From the NCBI RefSeq assembly GCF_934668725.1, contig NZ_CAKUOF010000011.1, positions 1 through 64,000 of the forward strand: 64,000 nucleotides of DNA. The letters are read 5' to 3'. Position 1 is the first letter of the stretch; every line of letters begins with the position of its first letter. Shown in pieces: positions 51,763-59,495 of this stretch. The translations under genes and the position numbers were made by a program. Under the pieces are notes generated by a model, which was not told the origin of the DNA, searched no databases, and worked only from the letters and a program-made list of their open reading frames with translations. This DNA is from an uncultured Dysgonomonas sp. (GTDB lineage Bacteria; Bacteroidota; Bacteroidia; Bacteroidales; Dysgonomonadaceae).

Positions 51763-52572
51763 ATGCCAGATACAAAATACGATTGTGCAATAGTTGGGAA
51801 TATCCCTGTTAAGCGTTTTGCTGATCTGATACTGGATATAGGTACATTCTTATTGGCATCGGGAGCTCATAGCGGGCGTGTAGAGAGCAATATCAGGCGT
51901 ATGGCTCTTACATGGGGATTTGATGTCAGTCTTCAACCGACATTTAAAGGTTTACTGGTTACAGTACGCAGTCATTGCCGTGAAGACGATACCATAACCA
52001 TGTTTAAGGAGTCGCCTACACATGTGGTACATTTCGAAGTATTAACTAAAGTTAGTCATTTAACATGGAAAGTATATGAAGAAAACTTGCCTATTGAGGA
52101 AGCAGAGAAAGAGTTTGATAAAATAAAGACCATGCCTCACTACAATCCTTGGATTGTATCTATTGCGGTAGGATTGTCTTGTGCAGGTCTCTGTTTTTTA
52201 TCAATGGGTGATGCCTTGAATGGACTAATCGCTTTGCTTGGTGCGTTTCTTGGTTCTCTATTCAGATATAAGATTGCTGCTTTACGTTACAATCAGATGA
52301 TTTCTATTAGTATTGCTGCTTTTATAACTACTACAATTACAGGTTTAGGTACAATCTATAATATTGGAGATAATCCACAATCGGCTATGGCAACCGCGGT
52401 GCTTTATCTTATTCCCGGAGTACCGTTAATCAATAGTGTTATTGATCTGATAGAAGGATATCTTTCGTCGGCGGTAAACAGAGCTTTGTTTGCTGGTTTT
52501 ATCCTGCTTTGCATTGCTGCGGGAATGACCTTGAGTATTACACTTATGGGGATTGATAATTTTAAGTTATAA
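51763..52572 (+). CDS. Threonine/serine exporter, ThrE-like N-terminal subunit
   Basis: The 269-residue membrane protein matches the DUF1212 half of ThrE-type exporters. An N-terminal soluble segment contains ILDIGTFLLASGAHSGRVESNIRRMA with the conserved SGA..R.E pattern, and about five hydrophobic helices follow from residue 128. In corynebacterial ThrE this half is fused to a second membrane half, which here is encoded by the next gene after 11 bases. The pair would export small neutral amino acids such as threonine or serine, though the substrate is not demonstrated. Confidence 0.88.
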   Translation: MPDTKYDCAIVGNIPVKRFADLILDIGTFLLASGAHSGRVESNIRRMALTWGFDVSLQPTFKGLLVTVRSHCREDDTITMFKESPTHVVHFEVLTKVSHLTWKVYEENLPIEEAEKEFDKIKTMPHYNPWIVSIAVGLSCAGLCFLSMGDALNGLIALLGAFLGSLFRYKIAALRYNQMISISIAAFITTTITGLGTIYNIGDNPQSAMATAVLYLIPGVPLINSVIDLIEGYLSSAVNRALFAGFILLCIAAGMTLSITLMGIDNFKL

Positions 52573-52583
52573 TCGAAAAATTT

Positions 52584-53108
52584 ATGTATACAGATATAAT
52601 ATTAGCTGTTGTTCGCGATTTTACCATAGCTTGTGTGGTTGGTATTTGTTGGGGAATACTTTTCGGTACACCCAAAAAGGTGCTTATTGTTGCAGGACTT
52701 TTAGGAGGAATGGGGCATTGTTTGCGTTTTATTCTTTTACAGATGGACTTTGGGCTTATTATGGCAACGTTGACAGGGTCGGTAGTTATTGGTTTTATAG
52801 GGATAGTTGTAGCACATAGAGTTGATAATCCTCCCGTAGTGTTTACTATGCCTGCTTGTATAACAATGATTCCCGGAATGTATGCTTATAAAACGATGTT
52901 GGCAGGTATTAAGATTACCGATCTGAATGTTGCCAATGAAGATCCGTCTATTCTTGTATCTATGGCACATAACCTTACGCTTACTATGTCGTTGTTATTT
53001 ACTTTGGCCATCGGTATTTGTATAGCTGCACTCTTATTCCGAAAGACAAGTGTAAAAGAGATGGAGTTTGCCAAGAAAATCGAGCGAATAACACATTTTA
53101 CAAGATAA
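52584..53108 (+). CDS. Threonine/serine exporter, ThrE-like C-terminal subunit
   Basis: The 174-residue membrane protein corresponds to the DUF3815 half of ThrE transporters. It has about five hydrophobic helices, with GICWGILFGTPKKVLIVAGLLGGMGHCLRF and the PACITMIPGMYAYKTM loop that is a hallmark of the family. It starts 11 bases after the first subunit gene. Split two-gene ThrE systems are common in Bacteroidota. A terminator closes the pair. Confidence 0.88.
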   Translation: MYTDIILAVVRDFTIACVVGICWGILFGTPKKVLIVAGLLGGMGHCLRFILLQMDFGLIMATLTGSVVIGFIGIVVAHRVDNPPVVFTMPACITMIPGMYAYKTMLAGIKITDLNVANEDPSILVSMAHNLTLTMSLLFTLAIGICIAALLFRKTSVKEMEFAKKIERITHFTR

Positions 53109-53138
53109 TTAGGATGAGATTATTCTGATATGAGTAAT

Positions 53139-53172
53139 AAACAAAGCCGATTCATAATGAATCGGCTTTGTT
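53139..53172. terminator. Bidirectional terminator
   Basis: AACAAAGCCGATTC and GAATCGGCTTTGTT are perfect complements with a five-base loop. It lies between the ThrE pair and the convergent peptidase gene. Confidence 0.85.
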
Positions 53173-53190
53173 ATTTAAAACTCAGAGATA

Positions 53191-54567
53191 CTAATTCATA
53201 TAATCCCACATGGGTAATTGTACAGGTTTTTGATTCAAACTTTCGATTGCTTTTGCATCCAAATATTTACGATGAATCACCAAGCGGAACATATATTCGT
53301 TAAACCAATTATCAGTAAAAGTCAGGTATCCGTTATTTCCGGCATTTGCACCCCAGCTATTTTCAAACTCCCATTTTGTCGGATTGTCATTATTATCCGT
53401 ATCGCAACCTATGAGGAGCATGGCATGGCTCGATCCGCTTTGTCGAGTCAATATGCGTGCCTTTTTATCCATATTGATTTTTACGCCGAATAGCGATTGA
53501 TAGTCATACATATCAGGATCCATTATACCCGTCTCTCTGTTATGCTGTTTGCCCACATCGCACGAAGCATACATTGCCTCATTATTCTTAATGGAAGCTA
53601 AGGCTGCTTTCTTTATATCCTCATTCGGTAGATTTAAATATACCCAATTGATGCCTTCAACGGTATTTCTGTAATTTTTGATCTCATATACTTTGTAGTA
53701 TTCGCGAGTTGGGTCGTTCATAATCATGATATAATTCTCAGGACTATAATCAGCAGGGGTTATTTCATTATAAAATTCTTTGGGAGTATATTGTTTTTCT
53801 TCTATTTGTCCTGTTTTAGTTTTGTACCTCCATGTGAATTCTGTAGGAGGCTCACCTAGGCATAAAGCCAACATTCTATACACATCTTTAAGAACAGTTT
53901 GTTTTTCAGCTCTTAGCTCTTTTTCTTTCTTGCCGCTTGTCACCAATTCTCTAAGATTATAACCTTCCATACGTAGTTTCTCATTAATTAGAGAAATCAT
54001 TTGACCGGTACTGTTCGAATGAGCTGTCTCGGGCATAACGGCATCGGGTACAACTCCATATTTCAGGGCTGCATTATAGTATAAGTTCCAAACACCGCCA
54101 TCACCTACAGGCGATTTGAAGAATTCAACAACCTCTCTGTCGTCAATCGGATTCGATGCAGTTGCAATTATATTTTCGAGATATAAATTTGCTTTTTCAA
54201 ATATGTCCCAGAAATATAGGTAGTTATGTGAGAAATCGAAACTGTCGATATTATATTTCGCCATAATCGAAGGGCGAAGTACATTCATAGAAGTGAACAT
54301 CCAGCAACGTCCCGAGCTTTTCTGATTGGTAATACCCTTTACTGCTACACGGTATTTGAATAGGTGATCTAACTGCGATTGTAGATCGTGATTCAGTGCA
54401 TTATCTTTAATATTGCTTTGGGTGGTAAGGATGTTTTGAATGGCTGTAGTAGAAGCGTCTTTCTTGAAACTGCCTCTGATCTCTTGCAAATCTTTTTCCG
54501 TTACAGTTTGAGAAAAAGCCGAAGCGGAGGTCAGAAATATCGCACAGGCGAGTAGTTTTATTTTCAT
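53191..54567 (-). CDS. Secreted C1-family (bleomycin hydrolase-like) aminopeptidase
   Basis: The 458-residue papain-fold peptidase is exported: the start at 54567 gives a signal peptide (LLACAIFLTSASAFSQ, residues 5-20). The frame stays open 32 codons further upstream into the acyltransferase gene, but that has no signal and is rejected. The catalytic triad is intact: Cys88 in SSGRCWMFT, His381 in SGSSHAM and Asn403 in ENSWG. The family includes PepC and bleomycin hydrolase. A secreted form is usual in Bacteroidales. The start overlaps the acyltransferase stop as ATGA, so the two genes are coupled. Confidence 0.9.
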   Translation of the reverse strand: MKIKLLACAIFLTSASAFSQTVTEKDLQEIRGSFKKDASTTAIQNILTTQSNIKDNALNHDLQSQLDHLFKYRVAVKGITNQKSSGRCWMFTSMNVLRPSIMAKYNIDSFDFSHNYLYFWDIFEKANLYLENIIATASNPIDDREVVEFFKSPVGDGGVWNLYYNAALKYGVVPDAVMPETAHSNSTGQMISLINEKLRMEGYNLRELVTSGKKEKELRAEKQTVLKDVYRMLALCLGEPPTEFTWRYKTKTGQIEEKQYTPKEFYNEITPADYSPENYIMIMNDPTREYYKVYEIKNYRNTVEGINWVYLNLPNEDIKKAALASIKNNEAMYASCDVGKQHNRETGIMDPDMYDYQSLFGVKINMDKKARILTRQSGSSHAMLLIGCDTDNNDNPTKWEFENSWGANAGNNGYLTFTDNWFNEYMFRLVIHRKYLDAKAIESLNQKPVQLPMWDYMN

Positions 54568-55613
54568 GATCGTATGTTTAGGTCGTATTTGCTTATTTTC
54601 TTTTCTATGATGTTTACTATAGGAGTACATATTAATTGACGTATTTTTTCTATTCCCAAGCATATCAAAAAGACAGCAATAGAGAAGAGTATTAGTAAGC
54701 CTATCAATAGTATATAATTTTCGCGATATAGATTAGTAAGGTTTTGTATAGCTTCCTCTAAAAAAAGCTTGCGTATCAAATAATGATTGTGAATCAAATA
54801 CACTCCGAATGCAAGAGGTGCTAATGTATTAATCGCATTACTTGAAATTTTTAGATTCTTAAAAGTAAAGAATAAGCCAATGGCGGCAAGAATCAAAAAT
54901 GGATTATTGTATCGGTTTCCGGGTTCTATCATTTTACCCATTTCCAGATTAAAAAACAAGGTAATGCCGAAAATAAACAATGATGCAGCTAAGTAGATTA
55001 AAAAAGGCTTCTTTATCCGGATCTGGTATTTGTGAATGTAACGAGCCAGAACATAAATGGTTATAAAGTTGTAGATCGAATAACCATCTCCCGAAATATA
55101 TGTATTATTGAATATAAAGCCGGAGAAGGAATTGAGAAATAACATTCCTGCAAGAAGTATGGTCATTTGTTTTTTGTTGAAATACTCTATTGAATGATTC
55201 AACAGAGGGGCAATAAATAATAACGCAATATAAGCAGTGAGGAACCACCAGGTTCCATAGGTAAGACTGCTCGATATGGGAAAAACAGCTTCTATATAAT
55301 CACGAATCTCAGGTTTATAGCCTAATAATATGGCAATTGTCAAGATGCCAACAGAGTAAAATAATGCTTGTATGCCTAATGATATTATGGTTTTGGACTT
55401 GAATCTTACCCCGAAATACCCTGATATAAAAACAAAACAGTTTACACCTACAAAAAACAGGCTGGTTAATAACAGTTCGGATATATATAATCCGGTGTTA
55501 TTTATATTATTATGCAATTCGAGCCGAAATACATGCAGCATTACGATCATAAGCATAAGAACCAACCGGAGTAGTTCAATATTTGACGAGCGTGTTTTTA
55601 TATCCGTATTCAT
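54564..55613 (-). CDS. Acyltransferase family 3 membrane protein
   Basis: The 349-residue integral membrane acyltransferase (OafA/WecH-like) has about ten hydrophobic helices. The N-terminus SSNIELLRLVLMLMIVMLHV contains the conserved Arg and a final His typical of the family. GTWWFLTAYIALLFIAPLLNH fits the family's central segment. Translation from the ATG at 55613 leaves a 17-base gap from the MutS-like gene, whereas the longest frame would start at 55670 inside that gene. Substrates are probably envelope polysaccharides, but this is unknown. Confidence 0.85.
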   Translation of the reverse strand: MNTDIKTRSSNIELLRLVLMLMIVMLHVFRLELHNNINNTGLYISELLLTSLFFVGVNCFVFISGYFGVRFKSKTIISLGIQALFYSVGILTIAILLGYKPEIRDYIEAVFPISSSLTYGTWWFLTAYIALLFIAPLLNHSIEYFNKKQMTILLAGMLFLNSFSGFIFNNTYISGDGYSIYNFITIYVLARYIHKYQIRIKKPFLIYLAASLFIFGITLFFNLEMGKMIEPGNRYNNPFLILAAIGLFFTFKNLKISSNAINTLAPLAFGVYLIHNHYLIRKLFLEEAIQNLTNLYRENYILLIGLLILFSIAVFLICLGIEKIRQLICTPIVNIIEKKISKYDLNIRS

Positions 55614-55630
55614 ATTTTTGGTTTTATGCC

Positions 55631-57427
55631 TTATAGTCCGGTAATACCCATTTTTTTCATCAGGAAGCAAGCATTCATGTTCTGAGCTACACCTTCACGT
55701 ATTTTATAGGAAAAGGTCAATTGATCGTTGGTTATATCTGCTTCAAAGCGGTAATCTTTTACATTATCAGGATATTCCTGCTCCAGGTTTCCAAGCAGTA
55801 GATCGTGAGTTGCTATAATACCGTTTCCGTTGAGCGAAATAAGTTGCTTCATTAAAGCCATCGAGCCTTTTTGCTTATCTTCAGAGTTGGTTCCTTTCAA
55901 AATTTCATCTAAAATTATAAATAATTCTTCACCTGCTTGTAAACGGTCTATAATCATTTTCAGTCGTTTCAATTCGGCAAAGAAGTAAGATTCATTATCG
56001 GCCAAAGAGTCGGCAGTGCGAAGGTTCGTTACTAACCTGCATGGGTAAAATACCAATAATTCGGCACATACAGGCGCTCCGGCACAAGCCAACGTGTGAT
56101 TAATGCCGATAGTGCGCAGGTAAGTGCTTTTGCCTGCCATATTAGCTCCTGTGATTACCAAAAAGAATGGGGTCTTGGATATATTGACATCATTACGTAC
56201 GCATGTATCTCTATGTAGCATAGGATGTCCTAAAGCTTTGCCCTCGAATATAAATTTATCGGCAATTTCTGGATAGATATAATCCGGATGATTAAACGCA
56301 AAAGTCCCTATAGATACAAGCATATCAAATTCGGCAATAGCTTCGAACCATTGTTCTATTTCCGATTTATACTTTTCAGTCCATTGTTCAACTTTAATTG
56401 CATACCTGACATTCCATAGCAGATAAGGATTGAACAGTAATAATACGGGAAATGTGTATGATACTGTCAGATTATTATGGTATGATTTCAATTGATTTAT
56501 AGCATATGAGGCATTGGCCACACCTTTTAATTGAGATTGAATATTCTTCAGCTTATGAGATTGAACGTTTTCATCTTCAATAATTTTAAATAGCTTGGAA
56601 TATGTGTCCAATACTTTTGATTTTTCATCGAAAGTTTCTTTTATCTGCATCACTTTTTTACCAGGTAGGACGCTTATACCTAGAGTCAGAATATAAATTA
56701 TCGAATAATATCCGCCTGCTATAATATCAAGGTATATAAGTAATACGGATACTATATGTATAAGTGGTATAATATATAGCATACTTTTCCACAGAATACT
56801 GTTTTTCAAAATAGGAGGACGTTTAAATGATGCCGAAAAATCTTTTGAGTTTAGGCTGTCTGCCTCACTCATTTGTCCTATTGCCCTGAAATGGGATAGT
56901 AGCTTCGTTTTTTGTTTAAGCTCTTCTACTGCTTTTTGTTGGTCTATAATATCTTTTTTATTTTCGAAAGGATATATGAATATATTGGCAAGTGTATCTT
57001 TTCCGAACGAAGTTACAGTACGATTTATTGACTGGAAAAAGGATCTTTTACCAAATAAATCGAGATCTAAGCTGAAACTATGCTCAGCATCTGTTTTTTC
57101 TGGAGCTCCATCGAATGTCGAAAAATCGTAATTAATCCCTTTCAATTCATTTTGGGCATTGGTTATTTGCTGTTCGCAGTAACTCTTTTTTATAAATAAC
57201 CGGTTATGATATTTCATCAATGCCAGAAAGGCAATGAAAAATATAGCAATAGTTGCAATAACGATGGAAGTGTTTCCCCATAAGATATAGGCACCGACTA
57301 TGGCAGCTATAGCAATAATCAATCGTATGGTTCCTACCCAAAATATTATTTTCTTTAATTGGTCTGACTCTCCTTTATATTTGATGATAATATTAGAATA
57401 ATAAGACTCGACTTCGTTGATATTCAT
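55631..57427 (-). CDS. Membrane-anchored MutS-family ATPase
   Basis: The 598-residue protein carries a complete MutS C-terminal ATPase domain: Walker A GANMAGKS at 427-434, Walker B ILDE at 505-508, and ADNESYFFAELKRL between. Its N-terminal half lacks the mismatch-recognition domain. Instead there are two transmembrane helices at about 24-70 and two more near 212-250, with MutS core-like helices after them (LSHFRAIGQMSEADSLN). It is therefore not the canonical mismatch repair MutS or MutS2, which has a C-terminal Smr domain. The function is unknown. RecO lies 44 bases upstream and an acyltransferase 17 bases downstream. Confidence 0.88.
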   Translation of the reverse strand: MNINEVESYYSNIIIKYKGESDQLKKIIFWVGTIRLIIAIAAIVGAYILWGNTSIVIATIAIFFIAFLALMKYHNRLFIKKSYCEQQITNAQNELKGINYDFSTFDGAPEKTDAEHSFSLDLDLFGKRSFFQSINRTVTSFGKDTLANIFIYPFENKKDIIDQQKAVEELKQKTKLLSHFRAIGQMSEADSLNSKDFSASFKRPPILKNSILWKSMLYIIPLIHIVSVLLIYLDIIAGGYYSIIYILTLGISVLPGKKVMQIKETFDEKSKVLDTYSKLFKIIEDENVQSHKLKNIQSQLKGVANASYAINQLKSYHNNLTVSYTFPVLLLFNPYLLWNVRYAIKVEQWTEKYKSEIEQWFEAIAEFDMLVSIGTFAFNHPDYIYPEIADKFIFEGKALGHPMLHRDTCVRNDVNISKTPFFLVITGANMAGKSTYLRTIGINHTLACAGAPVCAELLVFYPCRLVTNLRTADSLADNESYFFAELKRLKMIIDRLQAGEELFIILDEILKGTNSEDKQKGSMALMKQLISLNGNGIIATHDLLLGNLEQEYPDNVKDYRFEADITNDQLTFSYKIREGVAQNMNACFLMKKMGITGL

Positions 57428-57471
57428 TTTAAAATATGTTTGTTGGGTGCTTTAATATATCGTTTGTAAGT

Positions 57472-58194
57472 TTAAAATAGCTCGTGTAAGATATCCAGTG
57501 ATTTGAGTGGTTGGAAATCATGCAAGTGAATACGGTAATATTCGAGCATGCGGTTTATAATATTCTGACGGTCTTGCCTCGAAAATAGGAATAGGTGCAT
57601 ATTTTCGTATCCTATTCTAGATAAAAGTGAAAGAACCTGACTGTCTACTTTATTTACATAGTGATTATGTAATGGTTGATGGGTTACAAATATACCGTTC
57701 AGCATGTCAAAGTAATCGTTGGGGTGATAATCTTTCAGATTAGGATAGAATCCCAGAAAGCGAGTCAGTTTCAGCATAAACACCAGATGATAGTTGGCAA
57801 GACCTTTTTCGCTCTCTTCCAATACTTGTATCGAATAACTCAGGTAATTATATATAATTTCGTATTCGTCTGTATCTTTCAATATCCGGCTTAGAAACTC
57901 CGATAAAAACAAAACAATAGATGTTTTGACCATATTTCCCGGAATTGAATATAACGGATATAATGTATGAGCTTCGCGTATACGTTGAATGTCGCGTGAA
58001 GCTTGATGTTCTGTCTCCATATCGAGTATCGATAACGGAGCGAAAAGAGATTTCTGCACTTTGGTCGACTTGCTTCGGGATTTGGGTACCATATAGGTCA
58101 CTCTGCCAAAAACATTAGTATACACAGTGGCAAGTAAATACTTGTCATTGTAATTAATTGTATTGAGTACTATGGCTTGGGTCTTGTGAAGCAT
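57472..58194 (-). CDS. recO: DNA repair protein RecO
   Basis: The 240-residue protein acts in the RecFOR pathway and helps load RecA on single-stranded DNA. The N-terminal OB fold begins KTQAIVLNTINYNDKYLLATVYT and continues with GRVTYMVPKSRSKSTK, both typical. The C-terminal part is helical and, as in Bacteroidota, lacks the zinc-binding cysteines of some RecO proteins. The length is normal. The MutS-family gene follows after 44 bases. Confidence 0.92.
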   Translation of the reverse strand: MLHKTQAIVLNTINYNDKYLLATVYTNVFGRVTYMVPKSRSKSTKVQKSLFAPLSILDMETEHQASRDIQRIREAHTLYPLYSIPGNMVKTSIVLFLSEFLSRILKDTDEYEIIYNYLSYSIQVLEESEKGLANYHLVFMLKLTRFLGFYPNLKDYHPNDYFDMLNGIFVTHQPLHNHYVNKVDSQVLSLLSRIGYENMHLFLFSRQDRQNIINRMLEYYRIHLHDFQPLKSLDILHELF

Positions 58195-58312
58195 CGGATA
58201 TTGTAGAAGGATATAAATATACTTCTGTTTATAGCAAATGTTTTTTCTTTTAAGGGTATGTAATTATATACCCTTGTGATTTGCTACAAATTTACTCATT
58301 TTGACAGACGAA

Positions 58313-58350
58313 AAAAATCCCTGATGTAATTAACATCAGGGATTTTATAT
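58313..58350 (-). terminator. Terminator after the OmpA lipoprotein gene
   Basis: AAAATCCCTGATGT and ACATCAGGGATTTT are perfect complements with a six-base loop. A and T runs on both sides would allow use from either strand, though only the minus-strand OmpA gene ends here. Confidence 0.85.
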
Positions 58351-58371
58351 TATTATGGATTAAATATCAGA

Positions 58372-59043
58372 TTATTTACCGGCTTCGGCATCTCTGATCA
58401 TTTTTTCGTTAGGATGAATATATACTTCTACACGACGGTTTTGAGCTCTTCCATCAACAGTGCTATTGCTAGCTACTGGATTTGCAGAACCCATACCTGC
58501 TGAAGTCATACGGTTTCCGGCAACTCCTTGTTGTAAAAGGAAGTTATAAACGGCTTGAGCACGTTTCTCTGATAATGGATTATTAATTGCATCCGAGCCT
58601 GTATTGTCTGTATAACCTGTAATTTGTATATCTGTATCAGGATGAGCTTTCAATGATGCAGCAAATTGACTAAGTGCATTTTGAGAAGCAGAATTCAATG
58701 AACTTGAATTGGTTGCAAATAGAATACCCGATTCGAAGGTAACTTTAATTGCCTGTCCGTCATTAACAGATTCTACTTGAGCTCCGTTTATAGACTCTAA
58801 TTCTTTCTTTTGCTGATCCATCTTGTTTCCGATGATAGCACCTGCTCCACCGCCAACAACAGCACCTATACCGGCACCCCATGCGGCACCTTTACCTCCA
58901 CCTATAAGAGCTCCAATACCAGCACCTAATGCACCACCTGCACCTGCTCCAACTCCTGTTCCTTTAACTGTATTACTTGCACCGCAGCTTGATAATAATA
59001 GTGCAACTGAAAGAGCTATTGCTCCAAAAGCATTTTTGTTCAT
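58372..59043 (-). CDS. OmpA-family lipoprotein with glycine zipper
   Basis: The 223-residue lipoprotein has a signal peptide ending at LLSSC (Cys20). A Gly/Ala-rich glycine-zipper segment spans about 27-74 (GAGAGGALGAGIGALIGGG). The C-terminal OmpA domain begins near residue 95 and has the peptidoglycan-binding pattern DIQITGYTDNTGSDAINNPLSEKRAQAV. The start at 59043 is chosen because the lipobox falls at a normal distance. The upstream in-frame Met at 59103 gives an unsuitable N-terminus. Confidence 0.9.
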   Translation of the reverse strand: MNKNAFGAIALSVALLLSSCGASNTVKGTGVGAGAGGALGAGIGALIGGGKGAAWGAGIGAVVGGGAGAIIGNKMDQQKKELESINGAQVESVNDGQAIKVTFESGILFATNSSSLNSASQNALSQFAASLKAHPDTDIQITGYTDNTGSDAINNPLSEKRAQAVYNFLLQQGVAGNRMTSAGMGSANPVASNSTVDGRAQNRRVEVYIHPNEKMIRDAEAGK

Positions 59044-59068
59044 AATCAAAATATTTATTTTAATTCTC

Positions 59069-59398
59069 TTATTCGAAAAGGTCGATAGACTCGCAATATG
59101 CAAGCTCTCCCTGTATTATAAAGGTTATCTCATCTGCTGAGAATTCCTTTAATTTATCCTTTTTAGTGTTTTTTAAAACAAACTCAGTCAATTCATCTTC
59201 ATCGATATCTATGATTTCATCATCAGACGAACTTTCGTTAAGTAGCCCTTTATCTTCATAAAATTCGTATATAATATCGATGATGTAATTTATCTCGTCA
59301 TCAGAAAATTTTCCTTTTAACTCTTGAGGGAGATAGTTTTGTATAAATTTTACAGCATCATCTTCATCATAACCAATTGGATCTACTTCAGCACTCAT
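59069..59398 (-). CDS. Small acidic conserved-type hypothetical protein
   Basis: The 109-residue cytoplasmic protein is strongly acidic, with clusters such as SSSDDEIIDIDEDEL. Helical segments such as FSDDEINYIIDIIYEFYEDKG and FSADEITFIIQGELAY repeat an (F/E)SxDEIxxII pattern twice, which suggests an internal duplication. It sits between topA and the OmpA gene in the same direction, 97 bases after topA. I do not recognise a function, but the position and its composition support a real gene. Confidence 0.7.
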   Translation of the reverse strand: MSAEVDPIGYDEDDAVKFIQNYLPQELKGKFSDDEINYIIDIIYEFYEDKGLLNESSSDDEIIDIDEDELTEFVLKNTKKDKLKEFSADEITFIIQGELAYCESIDLFE

Positions 59399-59495
59399 AT
59401 GATCGTTATATTTTAATTTTTTAATCTCTGTTACTACTATAACAATTGATAATAATCAATGTTCACCTAATATTAATATTCGGGAAGTATAAAGT

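Noticed and set aside
52553..52819. Overlapping plus-strand frame of 88 residues
   Set aside because: It is out of frame within the second ThrE subunit gene, which has clear membrane-protein features and family motifs.
58823..59140. Proline- and alanine-rich frame on the plus strand
   Set aside because: It is the reverse complement of the glycine-zipper region of the OmpA lipoprotein gene, which is the real coding strand.
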